Origin: Rhizorhapis sp036570425
GTDB taxonomy: Bacteria > Pseudomonadota > Alphaproteobacteria > Sphingomonadales > Sphingomonadaceae
Reading direction: 5' to 3'
Length of the DNA stretch: 64,000 nt
Assembly (NCBI GenBank): GCA_036570425.1
Contig: DATCYF010000023.1
Span: forward strand, 62,001-126,000
Below are positions 9,616 through 17,342 of this stretch, in pieces. Positions within the stretch are counted from its first letter, which is position 1. Each line of letters starts with the position of its first letter. Under the pieces are notes generated by a model that was given only the letters and a program-made list of their open reading frames with translations, was not told where the DNA came from and ran no database searches. The position numbers and the translations under genes are program-made.

Positions 9616-10872
9616 ATGGCTATTGAAGTCAAAGTGCCGGTCCTCGGCGAATCCATTACCGAAGCGACCGTTGGCCAATGGCTGAAAAAGCCAGGCGAGG
9701 CGGTTGCCGCCGATGAGCCGATCGTCAGCCTGGAAACCGACAAGGTGGCCGTGGATGTGCCTTCTCCGGTGGCGGGCGTCATGGGCGATCTGGTGGTTAC
9801 GGAGGGTGACACGGTAGAAGTAGGGGCTCTCCTGGCCTATATCGAGGAAGGTGGCGGCGCGCCTGCGAAGAAGGAGGCCAGTGCTGCTGCGCCTGCGGCA
9901 CCCGCCGCTGCTTCCGCGCCCGCGCCCGCGCCCGCCAAAACGGCGGAGCCAGCGCAGGACGAAAGCGCTTCCGCCGCGCTGACGCTCTCGCCAGCCGTTC
10001 GTCGCCTGGTGCTGGAGCATGGCGTTGATCCTACGCGCATCAAGGGCACTGGCAAGGATGGCCGCCTGACCAAGGATGATGTCATGGCTGCCGTTCAAGC
10101 GGGTGGCGCTCATGCCGCTGCACCCGCAGCGATGCAGAGCCCGTCACCAGCCTCCGCGCCCGCCGCTTCCGCCCGCAAGGAAGAGCGCGTGCGCATGACC
10201 CGCCTGCGTCAGACGGTCGCAAAGCGCCTGAAGAGCGCGCAGGAAAACGCGGCGCTGCTCACCACCTTCAACGATGTCGACATGAGCGCCGTCATGGAGG
10301 CGCGCGCCAAATATAAGGACCTCTTCGAAAAGAAGCATGGGGTGCGTCTGGGCTTCATGGGCTTTTTCGTGAAGGCGGCGTGCATGGCGCTGAAGGATGT
10401 GCCCGCAGTGAATGCCTTCATTGAAGGCGATGAGATCGTTTATCACGATTATGCCGATATTTCGGTGGCAGTCAGCGCGCCTAATGGGTTGGTTGTACCG
10501 GTCATCCGCGATGCACAGGATATGAGCGTTGCACAGGTCGAACGCACCATCGGCGATTTCGGCAAGCGCGCCAAAGAGGGTGCGCTTACCATGGAAGAGA
10601 TGAAGGGCGGCACCTTCACCATTTCCAACGGCGGCGTTTTCGGATCGTTGATGTCAACGCCCATTATTAACCCGCCGCAAAGCGCGGTTCTCGGCCTGCA
10701 CCGCATCGAGGAACGCCCGGTCGTCCGCAATGGTCAGGTGGTGGCGCGTCCCATGATGTACCTCGCTCTTTCCTATGATCATCGCATCATCGATGGACGC
10801 GAGGCGGTCACCTTTCTCGTCGCACTAAAGAATGCAATTGAGGACCCCACGCGTCTTTTGATTGATCTTTGA
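9616..10872 (+). CDS. sucB: Dihydrolipoyllysine succinyltransferase (E2 of 2-oxoglutarate dehydrogenase)
   Basis: Core of the 2-oxoglutarate dehydrogenase complex. A single lipoyl domain (residues 1-77) carries the lipoylated lysine K43 in ETDKVAV. An Ala/Pro-rich linker follows, then the peripheral-subunit-binding domain (about 118-155), a second linker and the catalytic domain with the SYDHRIIDG active site near the C-terminus. ATG 9616 gives the usual MAIEVKVPVLGES start; an in-frame TTG at 9604 overlaps the sucA stop and is less likely. 418 residues. Confidence 0.96.
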   Translation: MAIEVKVPVLGESITEATVGQWLKKPGEAVAADEPIVSLETDKVAVDVPSPVAGVMGDLVVTEGDTVEVGALLAYIEEGGGAPAKKEASAAAPAAPAAASAPAPAPAKTAEPAQDESASAALTLSPAVRRLVLEHGVDPTRIKGTGKDGRLTKDDVMAAVQAGGAHAAAPAAMQSPSPASAPAASARKEERVRMTRLRQTVAKRLKSAQENAALLTTFNDVDMSAVMEARAKYKDLFEKKHGVRLGFMGFFVKAACMALKDVPAVNAFIEGDEIVYHDYADISVAVSAPNGLVVPVIRDAQDMSVAQVERTIGDFGKRAKEGALTMEEMKGGTFTISNGGVFGSLMSTPIINPPQSAVLGLHRIEERPVVRNGQVVARPMMYLALSYDHRIIDGREAVTFLVALKNAIEDPTRLLIDL

Positions 10873-10920
10873 GGGAATGTGCAGTGCTCCTGTTCAGGCG
10901 CACATTTGAAGAGGTAGATA

Positions 10921-12315
10921 ATGGCTGAGTTCGACTATGACGTCCTTGTAATCGGCGCTGGCCCTGGCGGGTATGTCGCGGCTATCCGGGCGGCGCAGCT
11001 TGGCCTCAAGACCGCTTGTGCCGAAGGGCGCGAGACGTTGGGCGGCACTTGCCTCAATGTCGGCTGCATCCCGTCAAAGGCTCTGCTGCATGCTTCCGAA
11101 CTTTACGAAGAGGCTGCATCCGGGGCGCTTGAAAAGTTCGGCGTCAAAATCAGCGGCGCTGCGCTTGATATTGATCAGATGCATGCCGAAAAGAACAAGG
11201 CAGTGGGCGAGCTAACCGGCGGCATCGAATATCTCTTCAAGAAGAACAAGATTGATTGGCTGAAGGGTCATGCGGCCTTTCAAAACTCCCACACGGTCGA
11301 GGTGTCGGGAAAGAGCTACACCGCCAGGAATATCGTTATCGCCACTGGGTCCTCTGTCACGCCCTTGCCAGGCGTGGAGATCGACGGTGCGGTCATCGTG
11401 GATAGCACCGGCGCGCTGGCGCTGCCCAAGGTTCCGAAACATCTGGTGGTCATTGGCGGGGGCGTCATAGGGCTGGAGCTTGGATCAGTCTGGCGCCGTT
11501 TGGGCGCGAAGGTGACTGTTGTTGAATTTCTCGATCAAATCCTCCCCGGCATGGATGGCGAAGTCCGCAAGGAAGCGGCCAAGCTTTTCAAAAAGCAGGG
11601 CTTCGAGATCAAGCTGGGCACCAAGGTGACTGGCGCAACCGTGAAGGGCGGCAAGGCCAGCCTGACTGTGGAGCCCGCCAAGGGTGGAGCGGCGGAAACA
11701 ATAGAAGCGGATGCCGTGCTCGTCGCCATCGGTCGCAAGCCCAACACCGATGGACTGGCGCTCGACAAGGCCGGCCTAGCCACCAATGCGCGCGGACAGA
11801 TTGAAACCGATCATGATTTTGCGACTACGGTTTCCGGCATTTGGGCCATTGGTGACGTTGTGCCCGGTCCAATGCTCGCGCACAAGGCGGAGGATGAAGG
11901 GGTCGCCGTTGCCGAGAATATTGCAGGCCTCACCGGCATAGTGAACCACGACGTGATTCCGGCGGTGGTCTATACCTATCCTGAAATTGCCAGCGTGGGC
12001 CTGACCGAAGAGCAGGCGAAAGAAAGGGGCGCGATCAAGGTCGGCAAGTTCCCGATGCTCGCAAATAGCCGGGCCAAGACCAACCGCGACACCGATGGTT
12101 TCGTGAAAGTCATTGCAGATGCCCAGACCGATAAGGTGCTGGGCGTACACATCATCGCATCGGTAGCGGGCACTATGATCGCACAGGCGGCGCAAGCGAT
12201 GGAATTCGGGGCATCTTCAGAGGATATCGCCTACACCTGTCACGCGCATCCGACGCATAACGAGGCAGTCAAGGAAGCGGCGATGGCGGTACTGGGGAAG
12301 CCGATCCATATTTAA
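10921..12315 (+). CDS. lpdA: Dihydrolipoyl dehydrogenase (E3)
   Basis: Flavoprotein that reoxidises the lipoyl arm of SucB with NAD. N-terminal FAD motif GAGPGGY, redox-active disulfide C44/C49 in GGTCLNVGC, central NAD-binding motif GGGVIGLELG, and the C-terminal HAHPTHNE catalytic His-Glu. 464 residues is standard. Being downstream of sucAB it serves the 2-oxoglutarate complex and perhaps others in the cell. The next gene is convergent. Confidence 0.96.
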   Translation: MAEFDYDVLVIGAGPGGYVAAIRAAQLGLKTACAEGRETLGGTCLNVGCIPSKALLHASELYEEAASGALEKFGVKISGAALDIDQMHAEKNKAVGELTGGIEYLFKKNKIDWLKGHAAFQNSHTVEVSGKSYTARNIVIATGSSVTPLPGVEIDGAVIVDSTGALALPKVPKHLVVIGGGVIGLELGSVWRRLGAKVTVVEFLDQILPGMDGEVRKEAAKLFKKQGFEIKLGTKVTGATVKGGKASLTVEPAKGGAAETIEADAVLVAIGRKPNTDGLALDKAGLATNARGQIETDHDFATTVSGIWAIGDVVPGPMLAHKAEDEGVAVAENIAGLTGIVNHDVIPAVVYTYPEIASVGLTEEQAKERGAIKVGKFPMLANSRAKTNRDTDGFVKVIADAQTDKVLGVHIIASVAGTMIAQAAQAMEFGASSEDIAYTCHAHPTHNEAVKEAAMAVLGKPIHI

Positions 12316-12417
12316 CGGGTCCGACAGACACGGATTGCACTTATCTCAACTGAGTTCAGCGCGCCTCGCGACCTTCCTTCACGGGAGAAGGGGCAGAGGA
12401 AGTCGGCCTGATGCCCT

Positions 12418-13098
12418 TCATCTCGCCCGCCAGGGATTTTCCCGGAACCATTTGGTGACGACATATTTGCGTCCCGATTCGACGGGCCTTGCTTCATGCA
12501 AGGTATCCGGATTGGGTGAGCCGTCGGGACGCATATTGTTCCACATCAGGAGGAGTCCGGCGCGGGGCGACACGCCGAAGCCCAATGCCGGGAAGGAGGT
12601 TTCGCCGCCTTCCTCCAATGTGTTCAGATAAATCATAGCGGTCCAGCTTCGTTGTCCGCCCTCGGCTCGCATGCGGGGCCAATAGGCTTCCCCGACATGA
12701 AAGAAATCCTGATGAGCGCGGAAATATTGGCCGGACAAATAGCGCTGTCCTTGCAGCGTTTCTCCATGTTCGGGCGGTAACTGCATCAACAGGCAGATGC
12801 GCTTGCTGATGGCGCTGACCAATGGATGATAGCTGTCCAGATTGCAGCTTTGACTTGTGCGGTATCGCGCCTGACCTGGATCGAATACCTCCGAGGTGAA
12901 GCAATCGGCATCGATCATGGCGATAAGGCCTTCACACTCGTCCATGCTCAGGAAATCAGGGCAGGCGAACATTTGTACCATGTCCGTGCCGACATGCTGT
13001 ACGGCCGGGTCCTTGGAAAGAGCCGAAACGACGTGAGCGCCGATCGCGGCCCGCTTGGGCGATGCTCGGCCACCGTCATCCTTTTCTTCCACCGACAT
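12418..13098 (-). CDS. 2-oxoglutarate/Fe(II)-dependent oxygenase, prolyl-4-hydroxylase-like
   Basis: A 226-residue soluble protein whose C-terminal two thirds is a P4H-type dioxygenase domain. The iron ligands are H129-x-D131 (AHQDF) and H201, and K211 is placed to bind the 2-oxoglutarate carboxylate. The first about 40 residues look unstructured. The substrate is unknown; bacterial relatives hydroxylate proline in proteins or small molecules. It is transcribed alone, convergent to lpdA, with its own good promoter just upstream. Confidence 0.85.
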   Translation of the reverse strand: MSVEEKDDGGRASPKRAAIGAHVVSALSKDPAVQHVGTDMVQMFACPDFLSMDECEGLIAMIDADCFTSEVFDPGQARYRTSQSCNLDSYHPLVSAISKRICLLMQLPPEHGETLQGQRYLSGQYFRAHQDFFHVGEAYWPRMRAEGGQRSWTAMIYLNTLEEGGETSFPALGFGVSPRAGLLLMWNNMRPDGSPNPDTLHEARPVESGRKYVVTKWFRENPWRAR

Positions 13099-13127
13099 GG
13101 CTCTTTCCCAAATTCCTGTTCGACGCC

Positions 13128-13156
13128 GTTTTAAGGAAATGACTGAAGGCTGCCAA
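13128..13156 (-). promoter_or_regulatory. Candidate sigma-70 promoter of the prolyl-hydroxylase-like gene
   Basis: On the minus strand TTGGCA (13156-13151), a 17-base spacer, then TAAAAC (13133-13128). The start codon is 30 bases downstream of the -10. Spacing and both hexamers fit the housekeeping consensus well. Confidence 0.5.
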
Positions 13157-13174
13157 GCGTCGGGGACACAGAAA

Positions 13175-13199
13175 GCCCGGGACGCATTGCGTCCCGGGT
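13175..13199 (-). terminator. Intrinsic terminator after the RcnB-like gene
   Basis: Perfect 11-base inverted repeat CCCGGGACGCA / TGCGTCCCGGG (13176-13198), which folds as a 9 bp stem with a 5-base loop. On the minus strand it is followed by GCTTTC, a weak T-tract. It lies 46 bases past the stop of the 13245-14069 gene and just upstream of the next leftward promoter. Confidence 0.6.
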
Positions 13200-13244
13200 A
13201 GTTTTCCTGAAGGCCAGTTCAGGAGGCGTGAACGTGATAAAGGG

Positions 13245-14069
13245 TCAATCGAAAAAGTCGTAGATCACATCAACCACATAGCCATCCCGCGTATCGACCA
13301 GCAGCGCATCGTCATAATAGCGAATCCAGCGCATCGACCCGTATGCCGGCGGGAGACGATAATAATATGGGTCGTCAATCCAGTAATTGCGGGCAAAAAG
13401 CAGATCGTTCAGGTAAATGCCGACGGAATAGCGACTATAGCTGTTGTGCCATCCGCGCGGTGCATAATAGCGTGGCATCCGGTAGATCCGGCGATGCGAA
13501 TTGCGGTAGTCGCGCCAATCGTAGCGCCGGTCGTTTCTCCAGTCCCGATCCCAGCGACGCTGGTTGTTCCAGCGGTTCTGGACCACGCGACTGTTGGAGC
13601 GACTGTCGCGCCATTCGCGCCGGTCATCGGAGCGATTGTTTCGCCAATCCCGACGGTCATCCTGCCGAGAGTCCCGCCAATTGCGGGATGTCGTACGATT
13701 GTCCTGCCGGCCTTCGCGCCAGTCGGGCCGGGACTGCCGGTTGTCACGCCGGTCATCGCGCGAGTTGCGCTGCGCCTGACGGTTGACCTGCCGACTATCG
13801 CGCCAATTACGCTCCGGTCCTCGATTGTCCTGCCGCTCGACAGACCGAGCGTTGCGACTCTCCGACCGCACATTCGGCCGCGTCTGGCTACGTTCCACCC
13901 GACGTTCCTGTCGCTCGGCCCGGTTCTCGCCACGAGACTGTTGGCGGTCAGCATGATTATTGCCGCGCCGATCATGATCACGTTGCGCGAACTGCACCTG
14001 CGCCAGAGCTGGCGACAGGGGTGCGATGGCCGTCGCGGCCATCAGTCCCGCCAATATAATTTTCCTCAT
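13245..14069 (-). CDS. RcnB-like exported protein with Arg-rich repeat region
   Basis: A 274-residue periplasmic protein. I start it at ATG 14069, which has GGAG 8 bases upstream; an ATG at 14090 is in frame but lacks a site. Residues 1-24 are a signal peptide ending PALA. Residues about 30-185 are low-complexity, made of Arg, Asn, Asp, Ser, Trp and Gln, with recurring units such as NWRDSRQ. The last about 80 residues (YYAPRGWH..., ending YVVDVIYDFFD) form the conserved C-terminal domain of the RcnB / Ni-Co homeostasis family. RcnB in E. coli affects metal efflux; whether that role holds here is unknown. Confidence 0.75.
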   Translation of the reverse strand: MRKIILAGLMAATAIAPLSPALAQVQFAQRDHDRRGNNHADRQQSRGENRAERQERRVERSQTRPNVRSESRNARSVERQDNRGPERNWRDSRQVNRQAQRNSRDDRRDNRQSRPDWREGRQDNRTTSRNWRDSRQDDRRDWRNNRSDDRREWRDSRSNSRVVQNRWNNQRRWDRDWRNDRRYDWRDYRNSHRRIYRMPRYYAPRGWHNSYSRYSVGIYLNDLLFARNYWIDDPYYYRLPPAYGSMRWIRYYDDALLVDTRDGYVVDVIYDFFD

Positions 14070-14236
14070 TGCAGTTACTCCAAGGGGCACGGGCCCTATT
14101 ATGCCCTCCTGAATACACTTGCTGGAATGAGCCGATGCTGAATTGAACAGTCAGCAATCCGTAAGAAAAGGACAGCGAAGGACAGGCTAACGGGATCGCC
14201 CTTCAACTGTCATGCACAAAGGAGAATCCGTCGCAC

Positions 14237-14782
14237 CTATTTCCCGTCCGGAGCGGTCATGGCGGGGACGGCTCTTGCCGCATCCTGAGGCGAGATGGCG
14301 GGCGGCGGCGCAGCGGCGATCCTTTCTTCGCGGCGCATGATGCGGCCCGCGCGCTTCACGGCTTCACGGATGCGCGGATAAGTACCGCAGCGGCAAATAT
14401 TGGTGATTGCTGTTTCGATATCGGTGTCTGTTGGATTGGGGTTTTTCCTCAAGAGCACAGCCGCCGCCATGATCATGCCTGGCTGGCAAAAGCCGCACTG
14501 CGGCACATTTTCCGCGGCCCAGGCCTGTTGCACCGGATGGCTCCGGTCGGGCGATAGCGCCTCTATCGTGGTGACGAAGCGGCCTTCCACGGTTGCGATA
14601 CTGATCTGACAGCTTCGGACTGCCTCTCCGTCAATTTCGACAGTGCATGCGCCACAATCGCCCGTGCCGCAGCCATATTTGGTTCCAGTCAGATTAGACG
14701 CGTCACGCAGCGCCCACAGAAGCGGCGTGTCGGGGTCCATGCGGTATTGCACCGGGCGATCATTGACGGTGAACTTGGTCAT
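14237..14782 (-). CDS. [2Fe-2S]-binding small subunit of a xanthine-oxidase-family dehydrogenase (isoquinoline 1-oxidoreductase alpha-like)
   Basis: Electron-transfer subunit of about 181 residues. A plant-type [2Fe-2S] site (CGTGDCGACTVEIDG) is followed by the helical [2Fe-2S] domain (CGFCQPGM and CRCGTYPRI), in the usual order. ATG 14782 opens the conserved domain; ATG 14800 and longer in-frame starts exist, but the latter run through the divergent gene. The catalytic molybdopterin subunit and the XdhC maturase normally found beside it are absent, so this is an orphan. The C-terminal 30 residues are Ala/Pro-rich. Confidence 0.88.
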   Translation of the reverse strand: MTKFTVNDRPVQYRMDPDTPLLWALRDASNLTGTKYGCGTGDCGACTVEIDGEAVRSCQISIATVEGRFVTTIEALSPDRSHPVQQAWAAENVPQCGFCQPGMIMAAAVLLRKNPNPTDTDIETAITNICRCGTYPRIREAVKRAGRIMRREERIAAAPPPAISPQDAARAVPAMTAPDGK

Positions 14783-14839
14783 GTCCGCTTCGTAAACCAT
14801 GTGTTTCCGGATTGGGAGGGATAACGCGCTTGTCCGGAA

Positions 14840-14852
14840 GGATGGGCCATCC
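14840..14852. promoter_or_regulatory. Palindrome in the divergent promoter region
   Basis: GGATGG-G-CCATCC, perfect, 12 bases before the dioxygenase ATG and 58 bases before the divergent [2Fe-2S] gene. Its place between two divergent oxidoreductase genes suggests an operator; no regulator gene is adjacent. Confidence 0.3.
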
Positions 14853-14864
14853 GATATATAATCC

Positions 14865-15662
14865 ATGAAACTTCCCACCATATTTCTGCCGCATGGAGGT
14901 GGTCCCTGCTTCTTCATGAATCCCGGTGACCGACCCGATCCGGTCTGGTGGCCCATGGAGGATTATCTCAGGGGGCTTGTCGCCGACCTGCCGGAACGGC
15001 CCAGGGCTATCCTGCTTATTTCAGGCCATTGGGAGGAACGGCATTTTACCGTTCATGTCGGCGAGCGACCGAGTCTCTATTTCGACTACTATAATTTTCC
15101 GCCACATACTTACGAGCTGCGCTGGGATGCGCCGGGCGCGCCAGATGTCGCGCGATCAGCGGCAGGATTGTTGAGGAAGGCCGGGTTTTCAACTGGGGAG
15201 GAAATCACGCGGGGATGGGACCACGGTGTGTTCGTTCCAATGAAAGTCGCGCTGCCCGATGCGGACATTCCGCTGACTCAGCTTTCGCTTCGCAGCGACC
15301 TTAACCCAGCGGATCATATCCGTGCCGGACGTGCGCTGGCGCCGCTTCGTGATCAAGGCGTGCTGATCGTCGGTTCGGGGATGAGCTTTCATAATTTGGG
15401 CGAACGCGGTCCGCATGTGACGGCGCGCTCGGCTGATTGGGACGCGGCGTTGACCGACGCTGTTACTGACACGGACCCCGAGCGCCGGGCGGAGCGGATC
15501 GCGCATTGGGACCGCCTTCCATTCGCTCGCTTCGCTCATCCGCGCGAGGAACATCTGCTGCCTCTCATGATGGTGCTTGGCGCTGCCGGAGAGGATACGG
15601 CGGTGCGGAGCCATAGCAGTGAGGTCTTCGGCTGGAATGTGTCGGGTTATCGTTTCGGCTGA
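14865..15662 (+). CDS. Class III extradiol dioxygenase, 4,5-DOPA dioxygenase (YgiD) type
   Basis: A 265-residue metal-dependent enzyme related to 4,5-DOPA extradiol dioxygenases. Conserved segments are FLPHGGGP (H10), ISGHWE (H55), YYNFP, WDHGVFVPM, GSGMSFHN and HPREEHLLPL, which supply the metal-binding and catalytic histidines of the LigB fold. Such proteins cleave catecholic rings or, in E. coli YgiD, act on L-DOPA; the natural substrate here is unknown. It is transcribed alone and divergently from the [2Fe-2S] subunit gene. A 251-base gap without recognisable features follows. Confidence 0.88.
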   Translation: MKLPTIFLPHGGGPCFFMNPGDRPDPVWWPMEDYLRGLVADLPERPRAILLISGHWEERHFTVHVGERPSLYFDYYNFPPHTYELRWDAPGAPDVARSAAGLLRKAGFSTGEEITRGWDHGVFVPMKVALPDADIPLTQLSLRSDLNPADHIRAGRALAPLRDQGVLIVGSGMSFHNLGERGPHVTARSADWDAALTDAVTDTDPERRAERIAHWDRLPFARFAHPREEHLLPLMMVLGAAGEDTAVRSHSSEVFGWNVSGYRFG

Positions 15663-15913
15663 CGCAGACTATATGTCCTTACGCGCTGGCGGGCGGCGGC
15701 GCTTTATTTACCGAAAAATGGAAATTGTCGGTCGCAGGGCAGGCGTCAATCTTGGCTTTGGGCTTGATATTTGGCGACTCTGCTGTTAGGTGGCGGCCGA
15801 TACGCCGTGGCATCAGCCGCGACGAACCCTATTTATGTGCTTTCCGGTTTGCCGTTGGTAGCGCGTGTTGCAGCTAGCGGACGACATCATTTCAGTTGGA
15901 GATTGACTGGCTC

Positions 15914-16120
15914 ATGCAAATTATCGTTCGCGACAACAATGTTGACCAGGCGCTGCGGGCGCTCAAGAAGAAGCTGCAGCGCGAAGGGGTGTATCGCGAA
16001 ATGAAGTTGCGCCGCCACTATGAAAAGCCGTCGGAAAAGCGCGCGCGGGAAAAGGCCGCCGCTGTCCGTCGCGCACGCAAGCTGGAGCGTAAGCGGGCGG
16101 AACGCGACGGCGTTCGGTAA
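15914..16120 (+). CDS. rpsU: 30S ribosomal protein S21
   Basis: A 68-residue basic protein starting MQIIVRDNNVDQAL, with the Arg/Lys-rich helical tail of bS21. It takes part in translation initiation on the small subunit. ATG 15914 is chosen from the family N-terminus; a GGAG lies 12 bases upstream. An in-frame TTG at 15896 overlaps that GGAG and is not credible. Confidence 0.95.
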   Translation: MQIIVRDNNVDQALRALKKKLQREGVYREMKLRRHYEKPSEKRAREKAAAVRRARKLERKRAERDGVR

Positions 16121-16169
16121 GGCACGCTTTTCGCATTTCACATTTCCTCCTGCATAAGGGCATTCCGGC

Positions 16170-16742
16170 ATGTCGGAAATAACCGCTGTACCCCTTCGTC
16201 CTATTGCCAAGGGCTCGCTGACCAGATTGTGGGTGGGTGTAGCCATAGCGGCCCTGGCGGGGGCTGGCCTTGCTTATGCAGGAACGGAAGGCGTCATCGG
16301 GAAGTCTCCGGCAGGCTTCATGACCGCCAACGCGGATGAAGCGGGCGTCATCACGACGCAAAGCGGCTTGCAGTACAAGGTGCTGGAAGAGGGAGAGGGC
16401 GATAGCCCGACCGCCGATGATGTTGCCCTTATCAATTATACGGGCATGCTGACGGACGGAGAAGTCTTCGATCAGAATGAGCGTGCGCCGCTTCCAGTGG
16501 ATGGCGTGGTTCCTGGTTTTTCCGAAGGGCTGCAACTCATGAAGCGCGGCGGCAAATACCGGCTCTGGATTCCGCCTCAGCTTGGTTATGGCTCTGACGT
16601 GCCCGAAGGCGGTCCTATTCCCAAGGATAGCGTTCTGATGTTCGATGTTGAACTGCTCGACTATCTGTCCAAGGCAAAACTGATGCAGATGCAACAGCAG
16701 ATGAACCAGATGCAGCAAGGAGCGCCTGCTCCGGCGCAATAG
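16170..16742 (+). CDS. Membrane-anchored FKBP-type peptidyl-prolyl isomerase
   Basis: A 190-residue protein with an N-terminal membrane segment (about residues 18-40) and one FKBP domain (about 65-165, with VDGVVPGF, LMKRGGKYRLWIPPQLGYG and the closing MFDVELLDY). The isomerase domain therefore faces the periplasm and should help fold envelope proteins. The tail is rich in Gln and Met (LMQMQQQMNQMQQ). It follows rpsU by 49 bases and is closed by a strong terminator. Confidence 0.92.
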   Translation: MSEITAVPLRPIAKGSLTRLWVGVAIAALAGAGLAYAGTEGVIGKSPAGFMTANADEAGVITTQSGLQYKVLEEGEGDSPTADDVALINYTGMLTDGEVFDQNERAPLPVDGVVPGFSEGLQLMKRGGKYRLWIPPQLGYGSDVPEGGPIPKDSVLMFDVELLDYLSKAKLMQMQQQMNQMQQGAPAPAQ

Positions 16743-16769
16743 ACCGCCTTATAGTAACAAGCGTGTACA

Positions 16770-16800
16770 AGCCTCTCCTCTAACGAGGAGGGGCTTTTTT
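16770..16800 (+). terminator. Intrinsic terminator after the FKBP gene
   Basis: AGCCTCTCCTC (16770-16780), loop TAAC, GAGGAGGGGCT (16785-16795), an 11 bp stem with one G-U pair, directly followed by a T-run. Textbook rho-independent terminator for the rpsU-FKBP transcript. Confidence 0.9.
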
Positions 16801-16907
16801 GATATTTATTCCGTCCTGCCACCGACGGATAGGATTTTTCGGCAGTTAACCTCTCGCTTACCTGATCGTGGGACATTCATGTCAAAGACTCGCCAGGCCG
16901 GATTTGA

Positions 16908-17231
16908 ATGACTGCGCAGAAACTCCCTTCCAACGATAGACAGGAACGGTTGAACACGCGTTGCAACCTGCTGATGGACGTCAAATTGCGGCGCCAAGGG
17001 GGAAACTGGTTCAATGCACGCCTATCCAATCTGTCGCTGACCGGCTTTCGCGTGCAGACTTTCGCCCGACTGGATCTGGATTCGACAATCTGGGTCATGC
17101 TTCCAGGCTTTGACGGACGCCGCGCCAAAATCATTGGGACGCGCGACCACGAAGCGGACTGTCTGTTCGAGCGCCCCCTCCACGCGGCGATTTTCGACCA
17201 CCTCCTGCTCATGAATCGCCTCCGCGCGTGA
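16908..17231 (+). CDS. PilZ-domain protein
   Basis: A 107-residue single-domain protein. The c-di-GMP-binding signature is present: RxxxR (RQERLNTR) near the N-terminus and N-x-S-x2-G (NLSLTG) about 25 residues later. It is probably a c-di-GMP receptor acting on an unknown partner, for example in motility or polysaccharide production. No cyclase or phosphodiesterase gene is nearby. Confidence 0.83.
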   Translation: MTAQKLPSNDRQERLNTRCNLLMDVKLRRQGGNWFNARLSNLSLTGFRVQTFARLDLDSTIWVMLPGFDGRRAKIIGTRDHEADCLFERPLHAAIFDHLLLMNRLRA

Positions 17232-17281
17232 CGAAGGCGGAGGGCAAATGCCCGAAGCACAATCCTCATGATTCATAACAC

Positions 17282-17309
17282 CCGCTATGGCTGAGATTGC
17301 CAATAGCGG
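17282..17309. promoter_or_regulatory. Imperfect inverted repeat upstream of the leucine operon
   Basis: CCGCTATGGC (17282-17291), 7-base loop, GCCAATAGCGG (17299-17309); arms of 10 bases with one unpaired base. It ends 33 bases before the first start of the isovaleryl-CoA dehydrogenase gene. It could be the operator of this operon; the regulator is not in the window. Confidence 0.35.
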
Positions 17310-17342
17310 CGATCGTGATAGCCTTGGTGCAAGAAGTGGATC

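Noticed and set aside
13560..13990. Possible CRISPR array or tandem repeat in the region with recurring sequence
   Set aside because: The repeats are degenerate, in frame and code for the Arg-rich protein region; there are no unique spacers.
13446..14141. Pro/Val/Ala-rich open frame opposite the RcnB-like gene
   Set aside because: A by-product of the Arg-rich repeats on the other strand; low complexity and no start site.
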